Positions 48,894 through 58,703 of a DNA stretch of 64,000 nt are shown piece by piece. Below the pieces are notes generated by a model that was not told the DNA's origin, did no database searches, and saw only the letters and a list, made by a program, of their open reading frames with translations. Made by a program: the position numbers and the translations under genes. The stretch spans positions 62,001-126,000 of the forward strand of contig CAMFLR010000005.1 in NCBI GenBank assembly GCA_945957605.1. Reading direction: 5' to 3'. Source of the stretch: an uncultured Isosphaeraceae bacterium (GTDB lineage: Bacteria; Planctomycetota; Planctomycetia; Isosphaerales; Isosphaeraceae). How positions within the stretch are numbered: position 1 is the stretch's first letter; every line of letters begins with the position of its first letter.

Positions 48894-49250
48894 GACGAGC
48901 CCCCTTCATGACGCCCGGTGTCCGCTGAGTCGGGCCAAAGGAGGTTCGATCGAACCGCATCTACTCAAGTTATTCGCCCGGTGGACTCGGTCCTTTCCGC
49001 GGACGGGAGGCGGCCGGCACCGCCTTCGAAATTGAGTATAGCGGTGCCCACATCGAGATCAAGCCGCGACGAGCCCCACCTACCAAACGCCAGGGCGATC
49101 AATCAATGGTTCCTTGTATGGAGTCATCCAGACACTTGCCATTTGCATAGGATCGGAATACCTTCGAGCTGGGTCATTCGTAATGCACGCTTGCGCGAGG
49201 CGTTTGCGCTCATATTCGATCTCCCACTCGTTGCGGTGAGGACATTCTCC

Positions 49251-52200
49251 ATGACGATCGACCACGAGGTTTCCGAACCGGTCGAGCCGATGCCGGCTCC
49301 CGAAGTGCCCGCTGAAATAACGACCGCGGCTGTTCCCAAGCGCAGTAAGAAGCGAACCCTGATCACCGCGTTTGCCGCTCTGGCGATCATGGGAATCGCC
49401 GGATTCACAATCTATCGCAATTTGCCCGAGGGCTTCGGTCCATCGCAAGAAGTGCCCAGCCTGCCGCCCGAGGTCGTGCAAAAGGTCAAAGCGCAAGCAA
49501 ACGAACGCGCGATGTATCACACGCGTATCGAGTTGCAGAAAGTCGGCGACCAGACCGTGGTCGCGCTTGCGAAGCCGACCGGCCCACTACAGTTCGACGA
49601 CGTTAAGGGTGGCGGTAACGGCATGATCACGCGTGAGTTGGTGCGCCAGGCTTATCTCATGGCGGCGCGTGACGAACTGGGACTCGTGACACGCGACGAG
49701 GTGCTCGAGGGTCTACCGATCGCGAAAGGAGAGCAAGTCGTCTCGCTCAGCTCGGGACTTCGTGCCGATGGAAACGGCCGCGTGCTGATTCGCCAGGGAG
49801 AGGGCGATTCGAAGAGCGTGCTGTTCGAGCATCTTATCGACAAGGTTCCCGGTGAGGGCGATATTATCGCCATGATGTTGCCGTTCGCGGAAGAACTGTC
49901 GCGAACGAGTTTCCCCGAGAATCTCAAAAAGCTGGGCGCAACCGGGACGCCGAACAAGTTCAAACCTGGTTCCGATTTGCCGCCCAATACCGACGAACGA
50001 ATGGCGACGCTCGGGTTCATCGACCATTACACGGTCGTGCGCGACTTGCATGAGGCGATCCGCAATGATGGTGAGTCGCCCGAACGGCTTGGAGCACTCG
50101 CGCGTGCTTATGCACAGCTTGGGATTCTGACCGAACATCTCTGGAACCCCGCCCACAAGGTTTACAAAGCGCGTGCCCTGCTCTACGCGCAGCGGTTACT
50201 CCATCGCGAACCGAATTCGGCCTGGGCTTTGTGGAATCGCGCGTTTGTCCGGTCGCTTCTCGGCCTGCACAGTGAAGCGGTTGAAGACCTCGCAGCCGCA
50301 TCAAGGAAGGCTGCGGGCGATAAAAAGCCCGAAGTGCCGACCTGGATCGAGCCAGCCGAAGCGTATGCGAATCAGGACCTCGGCCGTCTGAAAGCGATGA
50401 CGGGACCGCACATCAAGCTCGCGAAACTGTTGCGGATGCTGTCGATGGAATATCCACTGTACATGGACAACGGCTTGCTTGCTGCGCGTGATGTTGTGTC
50501 GGCGGATGTCGATTGCTATCGGGCGCACGACCTGATGTGCCGGATGAGCGGCGTGGCCGGATTGCACGTCGCCACGACGATTGGCCCCAACACGTTTACT
50601 CGACTGCTGCCCGTGAAGCTCAAGGCCATTTCGGGCTTGCCTGGCGACGTGAAAACTGCGCTCGACGGTCGCAGGGGTGAGCTTGCTTACACGCTGGCGC
50701 TGGAAAAGGCGGCGGCAGCGAGCGGCGACATCGGCGAGCCGGGCTGGGGCAATCTCGCGCAATTAATTCGCGAAACCCGCTATGTTCATGTCATGCGGCG
50801 TTTGCTGTTCATGAAGACGACCTGGAGTGTGCCCGTCGAGGACTTCTGGGCGGAGGCTCGGCCGTTCGTCGCCAAGCATCGCTACCTGCCGTATTTGGAG
50901 GCATACGCGCTTTCACCTCCCGAGCAAACACGCCAGAAGTGTGTCGACTTCAGCAATGCGATCGACATCAACGAAATCGAGAGCCACGAGCGCGAACTTT
51001 TTATGTTCACAGAGCAGTATCAGACCGTGAGAGTCGGTCACCATGAAGGCGGAATGGCGTTTGGCCATGCCGACGACGTGATGCGCGACCTGGCCGCGGG
51101 CCTGATCATGCCGGATTCCAATTATCAGAAGAGCGTGGCGAAGCTACTCAATCGTATTTCGCCGAATCAGGCGTTCGCTCAGGGCATTCTCGTCAGCCTG
51201 GCGTGGGACGAGGTTAAGGGGAAGGCCGACGAGTGGGAGAAGCGCGGAAACGATTCGCAGATCTTGCTCAGCAATTTGGCGGATCGCTACTTGCATCTCA
51301 AGCAAAATGATCGCGCAAAGGCGTTATTCAAACGCTGCATCGAGATTTCGCCTCAGCACACGTTTTACCAGCGGCTGGCCGAGGTCTACCAGAAAGAAGG
51401 CGACATGGCGCTCTGGAAGAGCACGCTCGATGACTATATCAAGACCGGCCAGGACTTCGGTCTCGACCAGGCGAAGGTTCGCATCGAGATCGCCAATTAC
51501 TTGATGAGTCAGGATAAGTACAAGGAAGCTGCACCCTACGCGGAGGCCGCGGCCCAAACCTGGGCCGGCTGGGCGATGGAAGTCGCCATGCAGTGCTACG
51601 AGCATCTGGGAGAAAATGACAAGGCCGAGATGTGGGCTCAGCGATTGAGCGAGCGCTACCCCGGCCACAACTGGGCCTGGTGGTATTGCCTTTGCCGGCG
51701 AACTGGCCACGAGAATGTTGAAGCGGCGAAGGAATGGACCGACGCCTATCTCAAGAGCGTCGAGGGGCGGCCCGACCTGGCGAATCGATACGACGTTGGT
51801 TATTATCGCTGGCTTTCGGGCGATCCGAAAGCGGCTGAGGCGATTTTCATCGCGCTGCAAACCCAGTCGCCGAACTCGAGCAACGCGTCGATCGTCTGGA
51901 TGCTGGCCGATCAGGTAGGCGACACCAAGAAACGCGACGAGATGCTTGCCTACTTGCAGGTGCCGGGGAACGTGAATTTTCCGCAGACAGGGAAAATCGC
52001 CCAGATGATGGCGCAGTCGCTCAAAGATAACAAACCGCTCGACCTTGTGGCTGTCGATCAGGTGATCGCCTCGAAGGGACAGGAAAGCGTCGCAGCCGCT
52101 TTGTTCTGCGTCGGCCAGTTTCTCATGAATCGAGGGCAAACCGAGGTCGGACGAAAATACATCCAGAAGGCGAGCGAGTCGCAAGGGATGGACGGGTGGT

Positions 52201-52256
52201 GGTACGAAATCGCCTGGCGGATTGTGAGATCGCCGGTGAAACGGAAAAATCCTTGA
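49251..52256 (+). CDS. Large membrane-anchored TPR-like repeat protein
   Basis: A 1001-aa protein. ATG 49251 is preferred (GTGAGGAC about 9 nt upstream); a longer reading back to 48918 shows no coding-like sequence. The N-terminal cytoplasmic tail ends PKRSKKRTLITAFAALAIMG with one transmembrane helix at about 34-53 (FAALAIMGIAGFTIYRN). The large outside domain is helical: TPR-like words include YAQLGILTEHLWNPAHKVYK, ADRYLHLKQNDRAKALFKRC, YQRLAEVYQKEGDMALWKST and AEAAAQTWAGWAMEVAMQCY. It probably scaffolds an envelope complex; no catalytic site was seen. Confidence 0.78.
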   Translation: MTIDHEVSEPVEPMPAPEVPAEITTAAVPKRSKKRTLITAFAALAIMGIAGFTIYRNLPEGFGPSQEVPSLPPEVVQKVKAQANERAMYHTRIELQKVGDQTVVALAKPTGPLQFDDVKGGGNGMITRELVRQAYLMAARDELGLVTRDEVLEGLPIAKGEQVVSLSSGLRADGNGRVLIRQGEGDSKSVLFEHLIDKVPGEGDIIAMMLPFAEELSRTSFPENLKKLGATGTPNKFKPGSDLPPNTDERMATLGFIDHYTVVRDLHEAIRNDGESPERLGALARAYAQLGILTEHLWNPAHKVYKARALLYAQRLLHREPNSAWALWNRAFVRSLLGLHSEAVEDLAAASRKAAGDKKPEVPTWIEPAEAYANQDLGRLKAMTGPHIKLAKLLRMLSMEYPLYMDNGLLAARDVVSADVDCYRAHDLMCRMSGVAGLHVATTIGPNTFTRLLPVKLKAISGLPGDVKTALDGRRGELAYTLALEKAAAASGDIGEPGWGNLAQLIRETRYVHVMRRLLFMKTTWSVPVEDFWAEARPFVAKHRYLPYLEAYALSPPEQTRQKCVDFSNAIDINEIESHERELFMFTEQYQTVRVGHHEGGMAFGHADDVMRDLAAGLIMPDSNYQKSVAKLLNRISPNQAFAQGILVSLAWDEVKGKADEWEKRGNDSQILLSNLADRYLHLKQNDRAKALFKRCIEISPQHTFYQRLAEVYQKEGDMALWKSTLDDYIKTGQDFGLDQAKVRIEIANYLMSQDKYKEAAPYAEAAAQTWAGWAMEVAMQCYEHLGENDKAEMWAQRLSERYPGHNWAWWYCLCRRTGHENVEAAKEWTDAYLKSVEGRPDLANRYDVGYYRWLSGDPKAAEAIFIALQTQSPNSSNASIVWMLADQVGDTKKRDEMLAYLQVPGNVNFPQTGKIAQMMAQSLKDNKPLDLVAVDQVIASKGQESVAAALFCVGQFLMNRGQTEVGRKYIQKASESQGMDGWWYEIAWRIVRSPVKRKNP

Positions 52257-52286
52257 ACAGTTTTTGATGGGAGAAAGGAAACGCGT

Positions 52287-53141
52287 CTACGTAGTGCTTT
52301 GCGATGCCTGGTTCCAGAAGTGCATCGCCGCGTAGCCGCGATAGGGTTGCCAGGCGGTCGCGTCGTGTTGCGCGGCGACGCGTTTGAGAACGAGGTCGCT
52401 CCCGGGCCAGGCGTTTTGATCGCGCAACGCACGCATCGCAAAATACTCGACGGTCCAGGGACCGATTCCGGGCAATTCGAGCAATGCTGATTTGATCTCG
52501 GTGTGATTTCCCCCGGGATCGAGCGCGGGGATCGCGTTGTCGGCAATTGCTCGGGCGACTCCTTGAAGCGCCTGCACGCGTTTGCCGGGCATGCCAATTC
52601 CTTGCATGTCGGCGTCGGCAAGTGCGCGCGGTGTTGGGAAGAACGAGACATTTCGACCATCAACATTGGCCGTTCGGCCAAATCGCGTGACGAGCCGGCT
52701 CATGATGGTGGTGGCGGCCTTCACTGTGACCTGCTGGCCGACGATCGTCCGCACGAGCAGCTCGAACGAACACCAGGCGCCGGGAATTCGCACGCCGGGA
52801 AAGGTGCCCAGCAAGTCGACGAGAGGCTGCGAGCGGCCCAGCGTTTGATGAACGAGCGCGAGATTGGCGTCGAGGTCGAAGATGCGTCGCACGCGCGGCA
52901 CAATTGTGTCGGTGCGATCGGCAACATCGCCGATCATTTCGAGTTGCAGGTGATCGGCCGCGTCATGCGAGACTGAGATCAACCCTGCGCGGCCGTCGAT
53001 TTCGATGGCGCGATGGTACGTGTCGTTCTCAATCGACTCGACGCCCGCAGTTGCCCTTCCTGAAAGATAACGCAGAAAGAACGGCCAGTCGAACGGCGGT
53101 TGGAACGGGAGTTCGATGCGTGTGATTGCCTTCGACTTCAT
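52287..53141 (-). CDS. alkA: 3-methyladenine DNA glycosylase II
   Basis: A 284-aa protein of AlkA length. The start ATG (53139-53141) overlaps the ada stop as ATGA. The N-terminal AlkA domain is at about 8-115 and the HhH-GPD domain follows: FELLVRTIVGQQVTVKAATT, helix-hairpin-helix LLELPGIGPWTVEYFAMRAL and catalytic Asp in WPGSDLVLKRV (D249). It excises alkylated purines. The operon with ada links direct reversal and base excision of alkylation damage. Confidence 0.93.
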   Translation of the reverse strand: MKSKAITRIELPFQPPFDWPFFLRYLSGRATAGVESIENDTYHRAIEIDGRAGLISVSHDAADHLQLEMIGDVADRTDTIVPRVRRIFDLDANLALVHQTLGRSQPLVDLLGTFPGVRIPGAWCSFELLVRTIVGQQVTVKAATTIMSRLVTRFGRTANVDGRNVSFFPTPRALADADMQGIGMPGKRVQALQGVARAIADNAIPALDPGGNHTEIKSALLELPGIGPWTVEYFAMRALRDQNAWPGSDLVLKRVAAQHDATAWQPYRGYAAMHFWNQASQSTT

Positions 53142-54217
53142 TGCGCTGCCTGTTCGCGTTCGAGCAACTCGCGTTTGCGTTCGACGCCCCAGCGATAGCC
53201 CGAGAGCGAGCCGCCGGTGCGGATGACGCGATGACAGGGTATTGCCACGGCAATCGGATTCGCCGCACATGCTCCAGCGACCGCACGAACGGCGCTGGGA
53301 TTGCCGATGCGATTCGCAAGCTCGGCGTAAACGATCGTGCTGCCGGGCGGGACCTGTCGAAGCGCGTCCCAAACGCGCTGTTGGAACGCCGTGCCGCGGA
53401 TGTCGAGGGGCAGGTTGAGGCCGAGTGACGGATTGGCGACAAATCCCACAACCTCGGCCATCCAGCGCTCGAATTCTGCGTCGCCGCCGATCAATCGGGC
53501 GCGAGGGAAACGATCCTGCAAATCGCGCGTGAGGGCTTCGGGATCGTCGCCGAGGAGGATTGCGCAGATCCCCTTCTCCGACGCCGCAACCAGAATCGCC
53601 CCGAGCCAGCATTCGCCGACGGCAAAGCGAATCGACTCGCCGGCTCCCTGGGCGCGAAACGTTGTTGGCGTCATGCCGAGGAGATCGGTCGATTGTTCAT
53701 AGAAGCGGCTGTTTGATTGATATCCGGCGCCATAAATTGCCTCGGTTACGCTGCGGCTCTGCGTAAGCGTCTCGCGGACGCGGTTGCCGCGAACGGTGGC
53801 GGCGTACTTGCGCGGCGTTACGCCGGTTTGCGCTTTGAACAGCCGGTGAAGATGGAATGTGCTCAGACCGACGGCCGTACTCAGGGCTTCGAGGCTGGGC
53901 GGCTCATCGGCCTGCTCGATGATCCGGCATGCCCGCGCCACAGCTTCTGCGTGCCGCTCGGCTATGCTATCGCCATTGGGCCGACAACGCTTGCAGGCGC
54001 GAAAGCCTGCAGCCTCGGCGGCATCGGTGGTGTCATGAAATCGGACGTTCTTCCGCAGAGCCAGTCTCGCCGCGCAAACGGGACGGCAGTAAACGCCGGT
54101 CGTTTGCACCGAATAGTAGAAACAACCGTCGGCACGCGAGTCGCGTTCGACGACGGCCTGCCAGCGTGCGTCGTCGCTTGTGAAAGCGTCGCGTTGCGTT
54201 GCCAGGTTCGCGTTCAT
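53138..54217 (-). CDS. ada: Ada: methylated-DNA methyltransferase and transcriptional activator
   Basis: A 359-aa protein with all Ada modules. The N-terminal zinc methyl-phosphotriester domain carries the Cys set at 44, 48, 75 and 78 (GVYCRPVC and ACKRCRPN). The AraC-type HTH spans about 85-180 (LEALSTAVGLSTFHLHRLFK, TGVTPRKYAATVRGNRVRET). The C-terminal O6-methylguanine methyltransferase has IPCHRVIRTGGSLSGYRWG with acceptor Cys 328. Methylation of the first domain activates ada/alkA transcription in E. coli; similar regulation is inferred. Confidence 0.95.
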   Translation of the reverse strand: MNANLATQRDAFTSDDARWQAVVERDSRADGCFYYSVQTTGVYCRPVCAARLALRKNVRFHDTTDAAEAAGFRACKRCRPNGDSIAERHAEAVARACRIIEQADEPPSLEALSTAVGLSTFHLHRLFKAQTGVTPRKYAATVRGNRVRETLTQSRSVTEAIYGAGYQSNSRFYEQSTDLLGMTPTTFRAQGAGESIRFAVGECWLGAILVAASEKGICAILLGDDPEALTRDLQDRFPRARLIGGDAEFERWMAEVVGFVANPSLGLNLPLDIRGTAFQQRVWDALRQVPPGSTIVYAELANRIGNPSAVRAVAGACAANPIAVAIPCHRVIRTGGSLSGYRWGVERKRELLEREQAAQ

Positions 54218-55294
54218 GATTGGGCTCTCCCCCGAAGTCCCCTCGCGGCGCGTCTAACCGAACGCGCCCCACTCTGGCGAATGCTAAGGACCCGGGTTCG
54301 TGCAGAAACTCCGATTCTTGCTTTCAAATTCGGTGTGGGACGGAAGAACTGTATCTTTGTTCGCTCCAGCATAGCGTCGACGAACCAGCGACGGGAATCG
54401 AAGCCGTTTTCTTCGCGACGAATATCGGAAACCGACACGGACTGAATGGCGCGAATCATGCATTGAAACGCTTGGTGCGCAAGCTTTTGTGCGGATGCGC
54501 AAAGTGTCGACGTGAACTGCAGGGCAAGCGCGCTGTTCGTCCTGTGAGTTGGGTTACGGCGAGAAACGGTGTTCACTTCTGGGCAAGCCGCGAAATTAGA
54601 CACATAAAGGGATGCGGAATGTCACAACCTGTAACCGCCCTGCGTAGTGGATGGCAGTGCGGAAGAGTCGAAAAGTAAAGTCGAGAGACGGACGCAAAGC
54701 GAATCTTCCGCAGCAATTTCGGGATGGTGGATAGAGCTTGAGGAACGCAGCGAACTGCAACTAAGAGAAGTCCAGATCAGTCAAAAGCATCGGACCGAAG
54801 AGGCAATTGAACTGACGGAAATCTGACCTTTCGCGAGCAAAGCAGGCTGCATTCAAGCCACAAGGTCGTGGGTCTCGCACTCTTGTTCTGGGCGTCCCTG
54901 CGCGTGAAGCTATGTGCCCGCGCCAGTCCGCGCAGAATGAACAGACGGCGACGGTGAGGAAGTCTCTTCCGGGCCGAGCGCTATGCTTTTCCCTTCGTAC
55001 CGGCTGGATTCGGAACGCGTTCGCGCAGGACGCATTCGTTTCTTAAGCAGAAGATTCATCGAAACACGTTTGCCCTCTCACAAACGTGAACGCCATTCCT
55101 TCCGATCGATTTCATTCTCAAATCAGGGTTTCCGCGAATCACAAGCCGTCGCGGCTGTGCCCATCGTTTTGCAATTACAGGCTTGCCAATTCGTTGAGGT
55201 GTGTTAAATAAGCGTAGCACTGACGTCGCGGCCCTTGATAAACTTCGTGCATCAGGATGCGACGGCGGTGGTGCGATGGGCTGGAGGGAGAGCG
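54218..55294. other. 1.1-kb stretch without a convincing gene
   Basis: Short frames on both strands here have unnatural composition and no start signals. It may contain degenerate coding sequence or regulatory DNA for ada and for the receiver gene. No tRNA, rRNA or hairpin terminator was recognised. Confidence 0.5.
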
Positions 55295-55828
55295 ATGTTT
55301 CTGGACGTGGACGTGAGGCTGGATGCCCAGGCGGTGGCCGTCGGAGTCGGGTTCGGGATCGGCGCGGGACCGACAGAAATGACTACGGGCGGCAGGTTCG
55401 CCATGTTGGCGGACGCTGGTCCCGACACAACGACATCAACCCGACCTGCCGTGAACGAGGCTGATTTGAAGGTGACGCGGGTCTTGTTGCTCGAGGATCA
55501 CCCCGATACACGCAACGCCATCGTGAACATGCTGCGCTGGAATGGATTCACCGTTCGTCCGGCGTCGACCGTGGCGGAAGCAATTTCCGCGATGGGAGAG
55601 GAACGGTTCGACCTGATCGTCAGTGACATCGGCCTGCCCGACGGCAGCGGTCTCGACGTGATGCGGTACGTTCGCCAGAACCTCGGCATCAACGGCATCG
55701 CCTTCAGCGCCTACGGCACCGACGACGATATCCGCGCTGGTCAGGACGCTGGGTTCGTCCACTACCTCGTCAAACCCGTCAACGTCGCCATGCTCATCCG
55801 CCTGATCCGTGAACTGACGGCGAACTGA
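55295..55828 (+). CDS. Receiver-domain response regulator with N-terminal extension
   Basis: A 177-aa protein. ATG 55295 has GGAGG (55283-55287) 7 nt upstream. A single CheY-like receiver spans about 60-175: VTRVLLLEDHPDTRNAIVNM, FDLIVSDIGLPDGSGLDVMR (phospho-acceptor D111), AFSAYG and VHYLVKPVN (Lys). There is no output domain. The N-terminal 55 residues are Gly/Val-rich and unlike a domain. The neighbouring gene list gives no cognate kinase, so it probably belongs to a larger phosphorelay. Confidence 0.82.
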   Translation: MFLDVDVRLDAQAVAVGVGFGIGAGPTEMTTGGRFAMLADAGPDTTTSTRPAVNEADLKVTRVLLLEDHPDTRNAIVNMLRWNGFTVRPASTVAEAISAMGEERFDLIVSDIGLPDGSGLDVMRYVRQNLGINGIAFSAYGTDDDIRAGQDAGFVHYLVKPVNVAMLIRLIRELTAN

Positions 55829-56073
55829 CCGTCAGTCTCAGCCTTCCCGCAGACGCAATCGAGGTGCCGCCCGCCCGGTTGCAGAACTATCCGCGCATGT
55901 CACACAAATGTTTTTCTAAATAATTCGTGGATTTTCGGTCGATTTCCGGCTCGGCTTACGTTCCTACGAAGTACGGCACTTCGCGATATCATGCTTCCAC
56001 GCAGCGACCACGTCCCTCATTCGCGTGCGAGTGGAAGCGCGGTGATTCCACCTGGGAACGAGGAACAGAGCGT

Positions 56074-56469
56074 ATGAGTCGTTTTGAGAACGGCTTGCGT
56101 GGAATTTTCCACGCGGTCCTGGGCGCCCCTGCGCGCAAACGGCGTCGGCGGATCAGCATTCTGGACGAGCTCGAGGGACGTATTCCGCCGGCCAGCATCG
56201 GCACGCCCGTGCCTGGCGGCGGAACCGGCACGACAGGCACCGGTACAACTGGAACCGGCACGGGAACAACGGGGACCGGAACCGGCACGACCGGAACTGG
56301 CACTGGTACGACGGGAACCGGAACCGGCACGAGCGGCGGCTGCACTGGTCATAATGGATCAGGAACAGGCAGCGGATCGACCTCCGGTTCTGGTAGTGTG
56401 AGTCCTACAACCTCGGGCGGATCGGGCGGTTCGACGCATCCTGCACCCCCGCCCCCGCGTCACCATTGA
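56074..56469 (+). CDS. Surface-type protein with LE-R motif and Thr-Gly repeats
   Basis: A 131-aa protein. The N-terminus contains a basic run and LDELEGRIPPAS, close to the planctomycete LEPR/LE-R signal seen in large exported proteins. Residues about 40-85 are a Thr-Gly repeat (GTGTTG units) and the C-terminus is Ser/Gly/Pro-rich ending in PPPPRHH. GAGGAA lies about 9 nt upstream of ATG 56074. Its short size and disordered composition suggest a surface or secreted filler protein. Function unknown. Confidence 0.65.
   Translation: MSRFENGLRGIFHAVLGAPARKRRRRISILDELEGRIPPASIGTPVPGGGTGTTGTGTTGTGTGTTGTGTGTTGTGTGTTGTGTGTSGGCTGHNGSGTGSGSTSGSGSVSPTTSGGSGGSTHPAPPPPRHH
56217..56337 (+). repeat. GC-rich 15-nt-type tandem repeat coding for Thr-Gly
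   Basis: Imperfect repeats of the type GGAACCGGCACGACC run through the middle of the preceding gene and encode the Thr-Gly block. Variation among copies is mostly at third codon positions. Such tracts can change length by slippage. Confidence 0.7.
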
Positions 56470-56600
56470 TCGTAAGATAGGCTCCCCGCGAGAGCGACGC
56501 GTGGCGGACTGGCTCATACAAGGGCGGTCCGCCGCGATGAAACGACGTAGTCCCTCATCATGCCCTCTCGACGACCCAAAATAAGACCGAGCCGCCCGTC

Positions 56601-57710
56601 ATGCGCAACCGAGCACGCCAACTTGCCGGATTTACGTTAATCGAGCTTCTCGTCGTCATCGCGATCATCGCGGTGCTGATCGCCCTGTTACTCCCGGCCG
56701 TGCAATCCGCCCGCGAAGCCGCCAGGCGAATTCAATGCACGAACAATCTGAAGCAAATCGGCCTGGCGATGACGACCTACGAATCGGCCACAGGCAGCTA
56801 CCCCGCCGGGGCGATTTACTACAACTCCACCGATGGTGGCACGAACAACTGCCAGGGGACCCACGCCAGCCGAGCCTTTGGTGCATTGGCCTTCATTCTG
56901 CCCCAAATGGAACAGGCAAATGCCTTTAACGCGATCAATTTCAATCTCGCCTCGGGCGGGATGAACGGGATGTGGGGCGGCATCAACGCGGGTAACATCA
57001 ACCGCACCGGCCTGGGAATGCGGGTGAATTCCTACATTTGCCCCAGCGATCAGCCGCAAGACTCCTCGACCTCATCGCCAAACCCCTTCTCACAAACAAG
57101 TTACGCCTGCTCGGCCGGAACGTGGAACATCGTCGCATACATTTCCGGCCCCGAATGCTGGAACCAGGACATCGGCAACGGCGCCTTCGACGACTACTCC
57201 GCCTACCGAGGCGCGACATTCACCGACGGCCTGAGCAACACCATCTTCGTCGGCGAAACCTCCCGTTTCCGCAATGATCCTGATGCGCAGTTCAACCAGT
57301 GGTCGCAACCGGGATACTTTCAAGTCTCAACAAACTGGGACTCTTCGGGCACGACATTCCGCCCGCAAGGCTTCGCGTTCCAGGTGCCGCGCATCAACGC
57401 CCCGATGATGCAGGGCGACTACGCTGGCGGCTATAGCCTGAGCTCATCGACCCCCAGCACCCCCGGCCCACACGCACTTCCGCCAGGCACCCCCTGGCCC
57501 GACACGTCGGACTACAAGGCCTGGACGCTGAACATCCCGGTCTACAAGGAATACGGTCAGTGGGGATTTCGCAGCTTCCATCCCGGAGGCGCAAATTTTG
57601 TGTTTGGCGATGGCTCGGTGAAGTTCATCAAGGAGTCGATTGATCTGGCGACGTTCCGGGCGCTGGGGACGCGGAATTTTGGGGAGGTGATTAGTGGGGA
57701 TGCTTATTGA
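56601..57710 (+). CDS. DUF1559 pilin-like protein
   Basis: A 369-aa protein. The N-terminus is a type IV pilin/pseudopilin signal ([20 protein letters not shown]) with the prepilin peptidase site G|FTLIE, then [20 protein letters not shown] (DUF1559 hallmark). The C-terminal half holds the H-x-G-G-x-N-x3-G-D-G-S motif [20 protein letters not shown] and [20 protein letters not shown]. Planctomycetes carry many copies; they are thought to form surface structures. Its end overlaps the convergent HAD gene by 7 bp. Confidence 0.95.
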   Translation: MRNRARQLAGFTLIELLVVIAIIAVLIALLLPAVQSAREAARRIQCTNNLKQIGLAMTTYESATGSYPAGAIYYNSTDGGTNNCQGTHASRAFGALAFILPQMEQANAFNAINFNLASGGMNGMWGGINAGNINRTGLGMRVNSYICPSDQPQDSSTSSPNPFSQTSYACSAGTWNIVAYISGPECWNQDIGNGAFDDYSAYRGATFTDGLSNTIFVGETSRFRNDPDAQFNQWSQPGYFQVSTNWDSSGTTFRPQGFAFQVPRINAPMMQGDYAGGYSLSSSTPSTPGPHALPPGTPWPDTSDYKAWTLNIPVYKEYGQWGFRSFHPGGANFVFGDGSVKFIKESIDLATFRALGTRNFGEVISGDAY

Positions 57711-58357
57711 TCGCGTCGCGTTTCGAACATTGCGGTTAGCTCTTTCAAGCTTGTGATGGCACCTGGTGCGTCTCCGTTTCTTCGAAGGAGAATCGCATTC
57801 CAGCCAGCCGATTTTGCCCCATCGTAATCCGAGCGTAAGCTGTCGCCAACCATCAGACACGCCTCGGGTTGAACGCCGAGTTGGGTATTCATGCGGAGAA
57901 ACAGCGCTCGGTCGGGCTTGCGCAGGCCGACGTCGCACGAAAACAGAACCGCATCGAAATGGCCGATGAGGCCAAGAGTGTCGCACGGTTGCTTGTACGG
58001 TGATGCAAGGTTGGAAATCAGACCAAGCTTAATTCCGCAGGATCGCAACTCGACGAGTGTCGCGATGACGTCGTCAAAGAGGTGAGCCGATTGCAGGTCC
58101 TCTTGGAGTTTTTCATCAAGCTGCGACCAAGCCGAACTCGCCGGCAATTTCAGTCGTTCGGCGAAGTCGACGATTCCCGCAGTATGGGTTCGAAGTGCCT
58201 GATCGACGACCGATTGTGGATGCCTGGGTGCTGCGATTCGAGCCAGTTTCAGATAGGGCTTTGAATCGTGGTGAAGATGGATCAACGTGCCATAGAGGTC
58301 GAAAACGACCGCTTGAATAGAATTGATGAAGGAATTGGTTTGATCGTGGACGGTCAA
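57704..58357 (-). CDS. HAD-superfamily hydrolase
   Basis: A 217-aa protein of the phosphoglycolate-phosphatase/haloacid dehalogenase type. Motif I is [10 protein letters not shown] (nucleophile Asp in DLYGT), motif [13 protein letters not shown] (Ser/Thr), motif III with Lys [11 protein letters not shown], and motif [22 protein letters not shown]. The four-helix cap lies at about 20-90. The substrate cannot be named. It overlaps the end of the DUF1559 gene. Confidence 0.88.
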   Translation of the reverse strand: MTVHDQTNSFINSIQAVVFDLYGTLIHLHHDSKPYLKLARIAAPRHPQSVVDQALRTHTAGIVDFAERLKLPASSAWSQLDEKLQEDLQSAHLFDDVIATLVELRSCGIKLGLISNLASPYKQPCDTLGLIGHFDAVLFSCDVGLRKPDRALFLRMNTQLGVQPEACLMVGDSLRSDYDGAKSAGWNAILLRRNGDAPGAITSLKELTAMFETRRDQ

Positions 58358-58703
58358 TTTTGCTGCCCGATTGCACTTAGATCGCGAGTCCGATTCGATC
58401 GTATTGCTGCACTTGTCCCATTGTCAAAATGCAGCGGAATTCGTCCCAACAGTTTACGCGTGATTACGTCTCAATTCGCAGTACGAAATGCCAGAACTTG
58501 GTGCGGTACCTTGAAGAGACCACGGCACGGCCGAATCCTTTCCAGTCTCCCACAGTTCCGAAGCCTCTCCCGAATCCGCCAAAGGTTGACCGCCCGTAGG
58601 GGGTACCCTAAGATCGGTGATTGATCGGGTCGAGACGATCGGTCCTCCCTGCCTTTTGCGATAGACAGACTGAACTCCACATTGAATGGCGGAGCCCGCG
58701 ATT

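Noticed and set aside
54214..54678. Short genes on either strand upstream of ada
   Set aside because: No ribosome-binding site, unnatural composition and mutual overlap; treated as non-coding.
56217..56337. CRISPR or minisatellite independent of coding
   Set aside because: The repeats stay in frame and encode Thr-Gly, so a coding repeat is sufficient.
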